Shown: piece after piece, positions 1 to 5,759 of the stretch
Position numbering within the stretch: position 1 is the first letter of the stretch
Layout of the letters: the number at the start of each line of letters is the position of its first letter
Assembly: GCA_026397695.1 (NCBI GenBank)
Contig: JAPLUJ010000195.1
Span: 1 to 7,887 of the forward strand
Direction of reading: 5' to 3'
Length of the DNA: 7,887 nucleotides
Source: Verrucomicrobiota bacterium
Lineage (GTDB): Bacteria; Verrucomicrobiota; Verrucomicrobiia; Verrucomicrobiales; Akkermansiaceae
Position numbers and translations under genes: made by a program
Notes under the pieces: generated by a model
Seen by the model: only the letters and a program-made list of their open reading frames with translations
What the model was told of the DNA's origin: nothing
The model's database searches: none

Positions 1-17
1 GAACAACCCATCCCACC

Positions 18-557
18 ATGAATCAATTCCTGTCCCTCGTTGTTGTCGCGCTCTTCGTTGCACTGGCATCCGCCCAGACCCCGGCACTCGCCCCCGCCCA
101 ACAGGCCGAGGTCCTCTATCGTCAAGGTCTCGCCGCCGAAAAGGCGGGCGATCCCGCTGCCGCTCATAATGCCTACGCGGCGGCGCTCAAGGCGGATCCC
201 AACCACGCCAATGCCCGCTACAGCCTCGGCCAGTTGAAACTCAATGCGGGGACCATCGCCGCGAAAGGTTACGAAGCGAAATTCGGCGCGGTCATGATCC
301 CTGAATTCAGACTGGACGCGGCGTCACTCCAGGAATCCCTGGATGCCCTGCGCGTGATCATCGAAAAACAATCGAACCAGGCAGTGATTCCCAATTTTAT
401 CATCCAGGATCCGAAAAACCAACTCGCCGCCGCCAAAATCACCCTCAACCTGAAAAAACTGCCGGCCAAAGGCGTGATGCAATATCTAATGGAACAAGCC
501 GGTGCCAAGGCCCGCTATGACCCACACGCTATCGTCATCTCGCCAACGTCGAAGTGA
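18..557 (+). CDS. Secreted TPR protein with C-terminal STN-like domain
   Basis: This 179-residue protein is predicted to be exported. Residues 1-19 form a signal peptide (short polar start, hydrophobic VVVALFVALA core, ASA|Q cleavage site). Residues about 29-75 form one to one and a half tetratricopeptide repeats (pattern ALYRQGLAAEKAGD..AA..AYAAALKADPNHANARYSLG), a protein-interaction fold. Residues about 92-179 look like the STN/secretin-type small domains of Verrucomicrobiota and Planctomycetota envelope proteins: a helix (LQESLDALRVIIEKQS), then a strand-helix-strand block (ITLNLKKLPAKGVMQYLMEQAG) and a VIS end. The ATG at 18 is the only start that keeps the signal peptide; no Shine-Dalgarno sequence is visible in the 17 bases upstream. 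The phosphatase gene begins 25-40 bases after the stop, so the two may be co-transcribed. Signal peptide and TPR are seen; the STN-like label is by resemblance, and a specific function cannot be given. Confidence 0.82.
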   Translation: MNQFLSLVVVALFVALASAQTPALAPAQQAEVLYRQGLAAEKAGDPAAAHNAYAAALKADPNHANARYSLGQLKLNAGTIAAKGYEAKFGAVMIPEFRLDAASLQESLDALRVIIEKQSNQAVIPNFIIQDPKNQLAAAKITLNLKKLPAKGVMQYLMEQAGAKARYDPHAIVISPTSK

Positions 558-597
558 TTTTACATCCCGCAGGCAACAACGTGTGAAAATAGATTGG

Positions 598-1374
598 ATG
601 AATGCCGCCGCCGTGCCCGCATCGATTCCTGCCGTTGCGCCCGAGTGTATTGCGCTGTTTGACCTGGACGGCACCTTGATCGCATGGGATTGCCAGTTGT
701 TATTCCGGCATTTCATGGTGCGCCAACACCCTTGGCGCGGGATTTTCCTGCCGCTGTTTCTCGCCATGATTCCTTTTGCAGGATGGCTGGGCATCACCCG
801 GATGAAACGGGTTTTCCTGAGCTATCTCTGGCGCATCGATCCCGGTACCCTCGCGGATTATGCCCGTGACTTCGCCCGCTCCCTCATGCCGGCCATCTAT
901 CCGGAACTGCGGGACAAACTTGATCGCCACCGTGCCGCCGGGCATTGCCTGATCCTCACCTCCGCCAGTCCGGAGTTCTATGTCACGGCAATCGGGAGGG
1001 CCCTGGGATTCGACCTCGCCCTCGGCACACCCGTGCAAACCGGCCCGCTGTTCCCGCAATTGGCGAACCACAAGGGCGCGGCCAAGGTTGCTAGATTGTT
1101 AGAGGTGCTGCCTGCGGCGTATTTTGACCACGGCAAACTCCGCCATGGCCATGGCTACACCGACAGCCGTGCGGACCTGCCACTGCTCGCGTTGTGTGAT
1201 TCCGCCACCGTGGTGAACCCGTCGCCCGGGCTCGCCGCCCTCGCGGAACAATCCGGTTGGGAAATCGTGCGTCCCGCACGTCCATGGAAAACCCGCGTCG
1301 GATTCGCCGTGCGGGTCCTTGCGTTGCTCACCGGTCTTCATCCGGATCCCGCCGGTTTGGCACGCAAGGATTAG
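598..1374 (+). CDS. HAD-superfamily subfamily IB phosphatase (SerB-like fold)
   Basis: This 258-residue protein carries all HAD phosphohydrolase motifs. Motif I is FDLDGTL with nucleophile D22 and acid/base D24. Motif II is the serine or threonine in LTSAS (about 121-124). Motif III is K159 in NHKGAAK. Motif IV is YTDSRADLPLL with D189 and D193, which bind Mg2+. The helical insert between motifs I and II (about 30-115) is the C1 cap typical of subfamily IB, the group of phosphoserine phosphatase and several lipid-phosphate phosphatases. The cap is rich in hydrophobic and aromatic residues (about 46-80), so a membrane-associated or amphipathic substrate is possible. The substrate cannot be assigned, so no gene symbol is given. 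The frame is open upstream to 502, but that overlaps the preceding gene. The likely starts are ATG 598 or GTG 583, the latter 9 bases after an AGG. Confidence 0.85.
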   Translation: MNAAAVPASIPAVAPECIALFDLDGTLIAWDCQLLFRHFMVRQHPWRGIFLPLFLAMIPFAGWLGITRMKRVFLSYLWRIDPGTLADYARDFARSLMPAIYPELRDKLDRHRAAGHCLILTSASPEFYVTAIGRALGFDLALGTPVQTGPLFPQLANHKGAAKVARLLEVLPAAYFDHGKLRHGHGYTDSRADLPLLALCDSATVVNPSPGLAALAEQSGWEIVRPARPWKTRVGFAVRVLALLTGLHPDPAGLARKD

Positions 1375-1457
1375 ATAGAGCATGTGCAGAGCAAACGCGT
1401 TATAGGCGAACGGTTATTCGACGACGGGCGGGTTGTATCGCGACGAGTCGTCTTGAG

Positions 1458-1486
1458 TTGTGACATTCTGGCTGTTAGGTTATAAA
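1458..1486 (+). promoter_or_regulatory. Candidate sigma70-type promoter upstream of pckG remnant
   Basis: A -35-like TTGTGA (1458-1463) is followed after 17 bases by a -10-like TATAAA (1481-1486). The matches to the bacterial consensus are 4/6 and 5/6. Transcription would start near 1493, at the foot of the hairpin at 1491-1515. The site is seen directly; its activity is inferred. Confidence 0.4.
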
Positions 1487-1490
1487 TGCA

Positions 1491-1515
1491 GGCACCCGGT
1501 CCAAGGGTCGGTGCC
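1491..1515 (+). other. Stem-loop with 6-bp GC-rich arms
   Basis: GGCACC (1491-1496) pairs with GGTGCC (1510-1515) around a 13-base loop. No run of T follows, so it is a poor intrinsic terminator. Its position right after the candidate -10 would make it a 5'-end hairpin of the transcript. Alternatively it could weakly end the phosphatase transcript. Confidence 0.35.
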
Positions 1516-1622
1516 GAGGTGAGTTTGGAAAGTGATCCCAAGCGGGCAATTGCGGCATAAATGCGCGTGTGTTACCGCAAGGGATTGCAATCCGGCGCGA
1601 ACCCGCTTTATTTCGCCCCGCC

Positions 1623-1813
1623 ATGAGCTCATCCACCACCCACGCCGCGCTTCAGAAATGGGTTGCCGAAATCACCGCTCTGTGCACGCCCGAGGCCGAC
1701 GAGTGGTGCGATGGCTCCCAAGCCGAATGGGACCGTCTCGCGCGTACGTGGTGGTCAACATGCACATCATGTGTCACATCCGCCAACGCGAGTTGCTTGC
1801 CGCACGTTTTTAA
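1623..1813 (+). pseudogene. pckG: Remnant of GTP-dependent PEP carboxykinase (pckG), internally deleted
   Basis: From ATG 1623, about 41 codons read like the N-terminus of GTP-type phosphoenolpyruvate carboxykinase: LQKWVAEITALCTPEAD, then WCDGSQAEWDRLAR. This family starts with a helix of the type L..WV.EVA.L.QPD followed by .DGS..E..RL. The similarity stops near 1744. From there another frame reads AYVVVNMHIM, which resembles the YVVVSM..M segment found about 150 residues further into the enzyme. That second frame ends in RQRELLAARF and a TAA at 1811-1813, which could be the original C-terminus, although this is weak. A gene of about 1.8 kb thus seems reduced to about 190 bases by deletions. 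The first frame runs without a stop into the propeller gene. The N-terminal part is fairly sure; the internal and C-terminal parts rest on short matches from memory. Confidence 0.6.
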
Positions 1814-1838
1814 TGATTCCATTCCTCCTCATTTCATA

Positions 1839-1844
1839 TATCAT
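1839..1844 (+). promoter_or_regulatory. -10-like TATCAT immediately upstream of the propeller gene
   Basis: TATCAT (1839-1844), continuing as TATCATAC, ends 9 bases before the ATG at 1854. Transcription would then start at or next to the start codon, giving a leaderless mRNA. The same TATCATAC octamer sits 8 bases before the regulator ATG at 5760. No good -35 is visible 16-18 bases upstream here, so the call is tentative. Confidence 0.4.
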
Positions 1845-1853
1845 ACCCCACGC

Positions 1854-3010
1854 ATGAAGACACATTCACACACCGTTCACGGCAGCCTGCTTGCCCTGTT
1901 CTCCCTGTCGGCCACTCTGCTTGCGGAGGTTCCCGCATACAAGATGGACAAATCGTTCGGCCAGAATGAAATCAAGGCCCCCCCTGTCTGCGTTGCCATG
2001 GACGCCAAAGACCAGCTCCACGTGTTGCTCGATGACGGCACCGTGGCACTCTACGATACCAGCGGCAAGGCAACCGGAAGTTTCAAGGCGGACATGAAAC
2101 CCATGCCGACCACCATGGCCGTGGCGGACGGCAAGATCTATCTGATAGGCACGGTGCTGACCGAGAAAATCCGCGACGTCCAGGGCAAGAAAATCAAGAC
2201 GGTGGCACCCGGCGGGATCCATTGCTGTGTGTACAGCGCGACCGGCACCAAGGAAGCCGAGATCAAACTTCCGGAAGCGCTGTCCGCCACCGACGCGCAT
2301 TTCATCGGCAAGGAACTCGCCATCGCGGATTTCAACAAGGGGCAGATCCTTTTCTATCAGCCGGCTGACAACGAATGGAAAGTCACCCGCAAAATCGACA
2401 AGGTGTTCCGCCTGTGCTGCGGCATCTTTGATTTCTATCCGGGCACGGATGCCAACTCGATCGTGGTGGCCAACCTCGGCGCATTCAAGGTGCAGATCTA
2501 TACCGCAGGCAAGAAAGGCCTCGAGTTCGGTGCCCGCGGTGAGAAGGAAGCGGAGTTTCACGGTTGCTGCAACCCGGTCAACGTGGCCTGCCTCGCCGAC
2601 GGATCCATCGTGACTATACAGCGGGCAAGAAAGGCCTCGAGTTCGGCGCCCGCGGTGAGAAGGAAGCGGAGTTCCACGGTTGTTGCAACCCGGTCAACGT
2701 GGCCTGCCTCGCCGACGGCTCCATCGTGACGGTGGAAAAATCCCCGACCCGCGTGAAGATCTACGACAAGGAGGGAAAAACCGAAAAACCGGTCACCGGC
2801 CTGGGTGAACTGGTTGAGGGATGCAGCACGATTCCTATCGCCGTGGACAGCATGGGCGCGCTCTATCTGGCGTCCGCCACGAAGAACTGCATCGTCAAGT
2901 GCGTGCCTGGCGTGGCGGATCCTGCCGCACCTGAAAAGGCCGCACCGGCAAAAGCCGAAGCCGCACCCGCTGCTGATGGCGGCGTGTCATTAGAAATCAA
3001 AATCAAGTGA
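1854..3010 (+). CDS. Secreted Cys-rich NHL-type beta-propeller protein, frame broken by a tandem duplication
   Basis: Residues 1-24 are a signal peptide ending at LLA|E. The mature part has repeated blades of the NHL/six-bladed propeller type, each a short strand pair ending in patterns such as VALYDTSGK, VQIYTAGKK or VKIYDKEGK. Cysteines, often paired, recur at the start of blades: PPVC, GIHCC, RLCCG, HGCCNPVNVAC, EGCS, and KNCIVKC near the end. This is unusual for a plain structural propeller and suggests disulfides or metal binding. The C-terminus is a low-complexity Ala/Pro/Lys tail. The frame is broken: a 116-bp exact tandem duplication (2499-2730) throws translation into a wrong frame that stops at 2729, while the proper frame resumes in the second copy and ends at 3010. 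Removing one copy leaves 1041 bases, an intact 346-residue protein. ATG 1854 is preferred because it starts the signal peptide, although the frame is open from further upstream. Its TGA overlaps the GTG of the next gene, so it heads a translationally coupled operon. The biochemical role is unknown. Confidence 0.75.
2499..2730 (+). repeat. 116-bp abutting tandem direct duplication
   Basis: Copy 1 is 2499-2614 and copy 2 is 2615-2730, with no gap. They differ at six positions: tataCc/tataAc, gcA/gcG, ggT/ggC, ttT/ttC, tgC/tgT and ggA/ggC. All six fall in third codon positions of the propeller frame and leave the amino acids unchanged. The unit is not a multiple of three, so the frame shifts at the junction. 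The sequence after copy 2 continues as the normal propeller. Confidence 0.95.
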
Positions 3011-3924
3011 GGCGAGTTTGTTACACGGCATTGCTGCTGCTGTTGGCATGGATTCCACCAGCGGCGGGTGGCGAACCGGTGCCCGCCGATCGGGAAACCG
3101 CGCTGCCGTCCGCACGCCCGGAGGTTTCTAACAAGGAAGCTCCCGCGCCGCTGGTGCTCAAGATCGCCGTCAATGACATATATTGCCGCAAAACCGCCTG
3201 CGATTGCCTCGGCGACATCGCCACGCGCACCTACGACACCCTGCTCGCGGAACTGAAGAGCAAATATCACATCACCCTCGAGTTCACCTATTTCATGGAG
3301 GTCTTCGACCTGCAAAAGGCGGTGACCACCAAACAGTTCGACGGCTTCCTGTGCAAGCCGTGGACGGTGCTGCAGCATGCCGATAAATCGAACGCGCGGT
3401 TCAAGCGGGTGGCGGATATCCTGGACCCGGCAAACCAGGCGTTGATGAGCGGGGTGTTCCTCACCCTGGCCGGGTCGCCGCTGCGCACGCTGGCCGGTGT
3501 TCAGGGCAAACGCATCGCCCTTGGTCAGACCGATTCCTACGAAAAGCACCAGGCTCCCTTGCAAATGCTGGCAGCGAAAAAAATCACGCCGTCCGAACAA
3601 TTGTTGTTTTCAAGCTGCAGTGAAAACCTCAGCGCCCTGATGGACGGCAAGGTCGATGCGGCGGTGGTTTCGAGTTATGCCCTAACGGCCAGTTGCGCGG
3701 TGGATTTTGCCAAGCCCGAACAATTCAGGACCCTGGCGGAAACGGCAAAGATGCCGTTGACCTCGCTGTTGTTGGATTTGCAACGGGTGCCTCTAACAGA
3801 TGCCGCGCGGTTGCAGCAGGCGTTGCTGCAACTCTCCGGGGACAAGGCGCCGCAGGATTTGTTAGGAAAGGGCTTTGTCCCGCCGGTTTCCTGGCAACCG
3901 GTATTCTCATCCGCATCACGATGA
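3007..3924 (+). CDS. PhnD-like periplasmic substrate-binding protein with extra cysteines
   Basis: This 305-residue protein starts with a signal peptide (residues 1-21, LLLLLAWIPPAAG|G). It then follows the type-2 periplasmic binding fold of phosphate/phosphite/phosphonate (PhnD) proteins: a first strand LKIAVNDIY, a helix TYDTLLAELKSKY, a strand ITLEFTYF, a QFDGFLCKPW motif, then the second lobe with GKRIALGQTDSYEKHQAP and a DGKVDAAVVSSYAL segment. Unusually it has Cys60, Cys65 and Cys67 (pattern C-x4-C-x-C) just after the first strand, Cys116 in the LCKPW motif, and two more near SSCSEN and TASCAV. The GTG start at 3007 overlaps the propeller stop as GTGA, and the end overlaps the ferredoxin start as ATGA. 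No permease or ATPase gene lies nearby, so a role as a ligand sensor or redox/metal partner of the Fe-S proteins is at least as likely as transport. The fold is fairly sure; the ligand is unknown. Confidence 0.8.
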   Translation: MRRVCYTALLLLLAWIPPAAGGEPVPADRETALPSARPEVSNKEAPAPLVLKIAVNDIYCRKTACDCLGDIATRTYDTLLAELKSKYHITLEFTYFMEVFDLQKAVTTKQFDGFLCKPWTVLQHADKSNARFKRVADILDPANQALMSGVFLTLAGSPLRTLAGVQGKRIALGQTDSYEKHQAPLQMLAAKKITPSEQLLFSSCSENLSALMDGKVDAAVVSSYALTASCAVDFAKPEQFRTLAETAKMPLTSLLLDLQRVPLTDAARLQQALLQLSGDKAPQDLLGKGFVPPVSWQPVFSSASR

Positions 3925-4550
3925 ACCCGGACCGGCGCAAATTCATCCGCTGCGGCGGGCAACTCATCGGGGCTTCGGTGCTGGGTGCCGCAGCCTGGCG
4001 GGTTTTCTCCGGCGGCGACCCTGCGGCCGTGTTCTCACAACCGAAGGGCCCCTATGTCTGGCGCATCAACCCGGACAAATGCACGTTTTGCGGGCGGTGC
4101 GAAACCGCATGTGTTAGAAAACCCTCGGCGGTCAAGGCGGTCAATGATCAGAAGAAATGCTCTTACTGTGTGGCCTGTTACGGGCATCTTGCGGATCTGC
4201 GTGTTTCATCGGAGATGATTCAAGGCAAGGGCGTGCGGGTTTGTCCCTATGACGCGGTGCGGCGCGAGGAATTTTCCGGCGGCAAGGACGGTTATCACAT
4301 CTATACGATTGATGATGCCAAGTGTACCGCCTGCTGCAAGTGCGCCAAGCGCTGCAACCAACTCGGGACCAAGTCGATGTTCCTGATCATCCGTCCGGAT
4401 TTGTGCATTGGCTGCAACCGCTGTGCGATTGCCGCGGTTTGCCCGGATGATGCCATCGAGTGGGCGCATTCCTATCCGGAGGATGATTTCCGCGGGTTCT
4501 ATGAATTGGAAAACCTGCCTGCGGACGGAGGTGGCGCGGCGGAGTCATGA
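3921..4550 (+). CDS. Tat-exported polyferredoxin with four 4Fe-4S motifs
   Basis: This 209-residue protein has a twin-arginine type leader: D-R5-R6-K-F-I followed by a hydrophobic stretch (about 12-29). That implies export of a folded, cofactor-loaded protein, or anchoring by the leader. Four cysteine groups follow: C54/57/60/64, C80/83/86 with C108, C135/138/141/145, and C162/165/168/174. The last is a classical CIGCNRC...CP. The layout fits four [4Fe-4S] clusters, as in NapG/MauM-type electron carriers. The first two groups are separated by a CVRKPSAVKAV segment and a CSYCVACYGHL block, which differ from classical NapG and match an uncharacterised ferredoxin family. ATG 3921 is chosen because it starts the Tat leader and overlaps the previous stop as ATGA. 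The end overlaps the membrane gene in the same way. It probably carries electrons between the membrane protein encoded next and a periplasmic partner. Confidence 0.88.
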   Translation: MNPDRRKFIRCGGQLIGASVLGAAAWRVFSGGDPAAVFSQPKGPYVWRINPDKCTFCGRCETACVRKPSAVKAVNDQKKCSYCVACYGHLADLRVSSEMIQGKGVRVCPYDAVRREEFSGGKDGYHIYTIDDAKCTACCKCAKRCNQLGTKSMFLIIRPDLCIGCNRCAIAAVCPDDAIEWAHSYPEDDFRGFYELENLPADGGGAAES

Positions 4551-5593
4551 ATCTAACAATGATGAAGCGCCGTGCGTTGCTGATACTCTGCCTGTGGCTG
4601 GCGATGTGGCAATGGATGCCCGCCGGGCCTGACGAGTCCGCGCCCGGGTGTTTCAAAATCCCGAGCGCCGAGGATATCAGTTCCAACGAGGGAATTGCCA
4701 CCTGGCGGGAACAATACAGCCCGCGTCAGTATCTCCCGGAGGCCGACGCATGGAGATGGGCGGACATCGGGATGCTGGCCGCAATTATGTTAGCAGGTGG
4801 GGTGATGGTGTGGCGACACGTGCATTTCAGCCGCTTGTGGATTCCGGGAGGGCTCGCCCTGCTCTACTTCGGGTTGGTGCGCGGCGGGTGTATTTGTCCG
4901 GTCGGGTCGGTGGCTAACATGGCGATCGGCCTGCAGCATCCGGAGATGATCGGGGTGAGCACCGGCGTGATGTTTTTACTGCCCTTGGGGGTGGCGTTCC
5001 TCATGGGCCGGGTGTTTTGCGTGGCAGGCTGCCCGCTCGGGGCGCTGCAGGATCTGCTAGGCGGCAAACGCACGCGACCCATCGCGGCGCTGCCGCAGCG
5101 GTGGTTGCGGGTTTTGCCGGTGCTGCCGGTGCTGGTTCTCATCGCCACGGCGTGGCTGGCGCTGCGCGGCGCGTGTTTTCTCGTCTGCCTGCTGGATCCC
5201 TACAAGACCGTGTTCTTTTTCGGCTGCGGGTGGATTCAGAGGGCCGCCCACTGGATGCACGGCGGCTTGGTTGAACCGGGAGTGTTATGGGTCGGCGACC
5301 TAACGGCCTGGGCGATCTTCGCGGGCGCGGTGCTGTTAGGGCTCCGGCTCTATCGTCCGTTCTGCCGCTTGGTGTGTCCTTATGGCGTGTTGCTGGGTGG
5401 GTTTGCGCTGGTGGCCATGAAGCGCCGGCGGATTGAACAAAGCCAGTGTGTGCAGTGTGGAGTTTGCGAGAAACAATGCCCGGTGCAGGCCATCGTGCGC
5501 GACCCGCAATCCCGCGAGTTCCGCATCTCGGCATATCATTGCATCCAGTGCAACCGCTGCTCATCGGTCTGCCGGAAAAGCGGGATTTCCTGA
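4547..5593 (+). CDS. NapH/NosR-like membrane 4Fe-4S protein
   Basis: This 348-residue integral membrane protein has about six hydrophobic segments (roughly 10-24, 74-90, 98-112, 136-155, 189-207 and 254-272). Between segments lie cysteine motifs typical of the NapH/NosR/CcoG class: GGCICP (C115, C117), GRVFCVAGCPLGALQ (C158, C162), CFLVC (C210, C214) and RPFCRLVCPYG (C273, C277). The C-terminus holds two ferredoxin motifs, C301/304/307/311 and C332/335/338/342, which should bind two [4Fe-4S] clusters. In NapH and NosR such proteins take part in electron transfer from the quinol pool to periplasmic Fe-S partners. No FMN-binding domain of the NosR type is present. The ATG at 4547 overlaps the ferredoxin stop as ATGA; ATGs at 4559 and 4562 are alternatives. 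It is the last gene of the four-gene operon. The family is sure; the electron donor and acceptor are not. Confidence 0.88.
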   Translation: MNLTMMKRRALLILCLWLAMWQWMPAGPDESAPGCFKIPSAEDISSNEGIATWREQYSPRQYLPEADAWRWADIGMLAAIMLAGGVMVWRHVHFSRLWIPGGLALLYFGLVRGGCICPVGSVANMAIGLQHPEMIGVSTGVMFLLPLGVAFLMGRVFCVAGCPLGALQDLLGGKRTRPIAALPQRWLRVLPVLPVLVLIATAWLALRGACFLVCLLDPYKTVFFFGCGWIQRAAHWMHGGLVEPGVLWVGDLTAWAIFAGAVLLGLRLYRPFCRLVCPYGVLLGGFALVAMKRRRIEQSQCVQCGVCEKQCPVQAIVRDPQSREFRISAYHCIQCNRCSSVCRKSGIS

Positions 5594-5709
5594 GGCGTCG
5601 CCGACTTTCAGCAGCTAGCCAGACCCCGAAATCAGGAGCCGATCCAAGGTTGACGCATCAATCGATGGATCACACGTCCGCCTGGGTCCGATCCCGGCCA
5701 GCCACAATT

Positions 5710-5731
5710 TTGTTCAAATTGATTTGAACAA
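5710..5731 (+). promoter_or_regulatory. Perfect 22-bp palindromic operator
   Basis: TTGTTCAAAT (5710-5719), centre TG, then ATTTGAACAA (5722-5731): a perfect inverted repeat with 10-bp arms. Its size and symmetry suit a dimeric winged-helix regulator. It lies 28 bases before the regulator ATG at 5760 and overlaps the candidate -35 TTGAAC. Negative autoregulation is therefore the simplest reading. Confidence 0.75.
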
Positions 5732-5751
5732 TCGGAATTCGCCGCTATCAT
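5724..5751 (+). promoter_or_regulatory. Candidate promoter of the regulator-NusG-like unit
   Basis: A -35-like TTGAAC (5724-5729), inside the right arm of the palindrome, is followed after 16 bases by a -10-like TATCAT (5746-5751). The matches to consensus are 4/6 and 5/6. The predicted start of transcription is near 5758-5760, at the ATG itself, implying a leaderless mRNA. Binding of a repressor to the palindrome would block the -35. Confidence 0.55.
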
Positions 5752-5759
5752 ACTCATCC

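Larger units (their letters stand above)
1375..1622. other. Intergenic region with promoter and hairpin, no gene
   Basis: No protein or RNA gene is recognisable in these 248 bases. The visible signals are a candidate promoter (1458-1486) and a hairpin just after it (1491-1515). There is also a short inverted repeat, GACGAC near 1420 and GTCGTC near 1448. The stretch lies directly upstream of the PEP carboxykinase remnant, so it is probably the old promoter and leader of that lost gene. It may now feed transcription into the operon starting at 1854. Confidence 0.5.

Noticed and set aside
502..597. Earlier start for the HAD phosphatase
   Set aside because: It would overlap the preceding gene by 56 bases and add an Arg/Ser-rich stretch with no family counterpart.
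1569..1853. Upstream in-frame extension of the propeller gene
   Set aside because: The extension is the pckG scar read through by chance. The signal peptide begins at 1854.
1866..2561. 231-codon reverse-strand frame opposite the propeller gene
   Set aside because: It is a mirror of a GC-rich coding strand. The + strand frame has a signal peptide and blade repeats, while the reverse translation has no recognisable domain.
2600..2740. Programmed ribosomal frameshift in the propeller gene
   Set aside because: There is no slippery heptamer or stimulatory structure, and the frame break is fully explained by the 116-bp duplication.
2863..3600. 245-codon reverse-strand frame opposite the PhnD-like gene
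   Set aside because: The + strand protein has a clear signal peptide and binding-protein motifs. The reverse frame spans two real genes and shows none.
3007..3924. Phosphonate ABC transporter locus
   Set aside because: No permease or ATPase gene is adjacent, and the neighbours are Fe-S electron carriers.
3921..5593. napGH or nosGH of a nitrate or nitrous oxide reductase cluster
   Set aside because: The families are related, but the cysteine spacing in the ferredoxin differs from classical NapG and no napA, nosZ or cytochrome gene is present in the window.
5724..5759. TTG start for the GbsR-type regulator
   Set aside because: It lies inside the palindromic operator and the -35, so it would not be transcribed from the proposed promoter.
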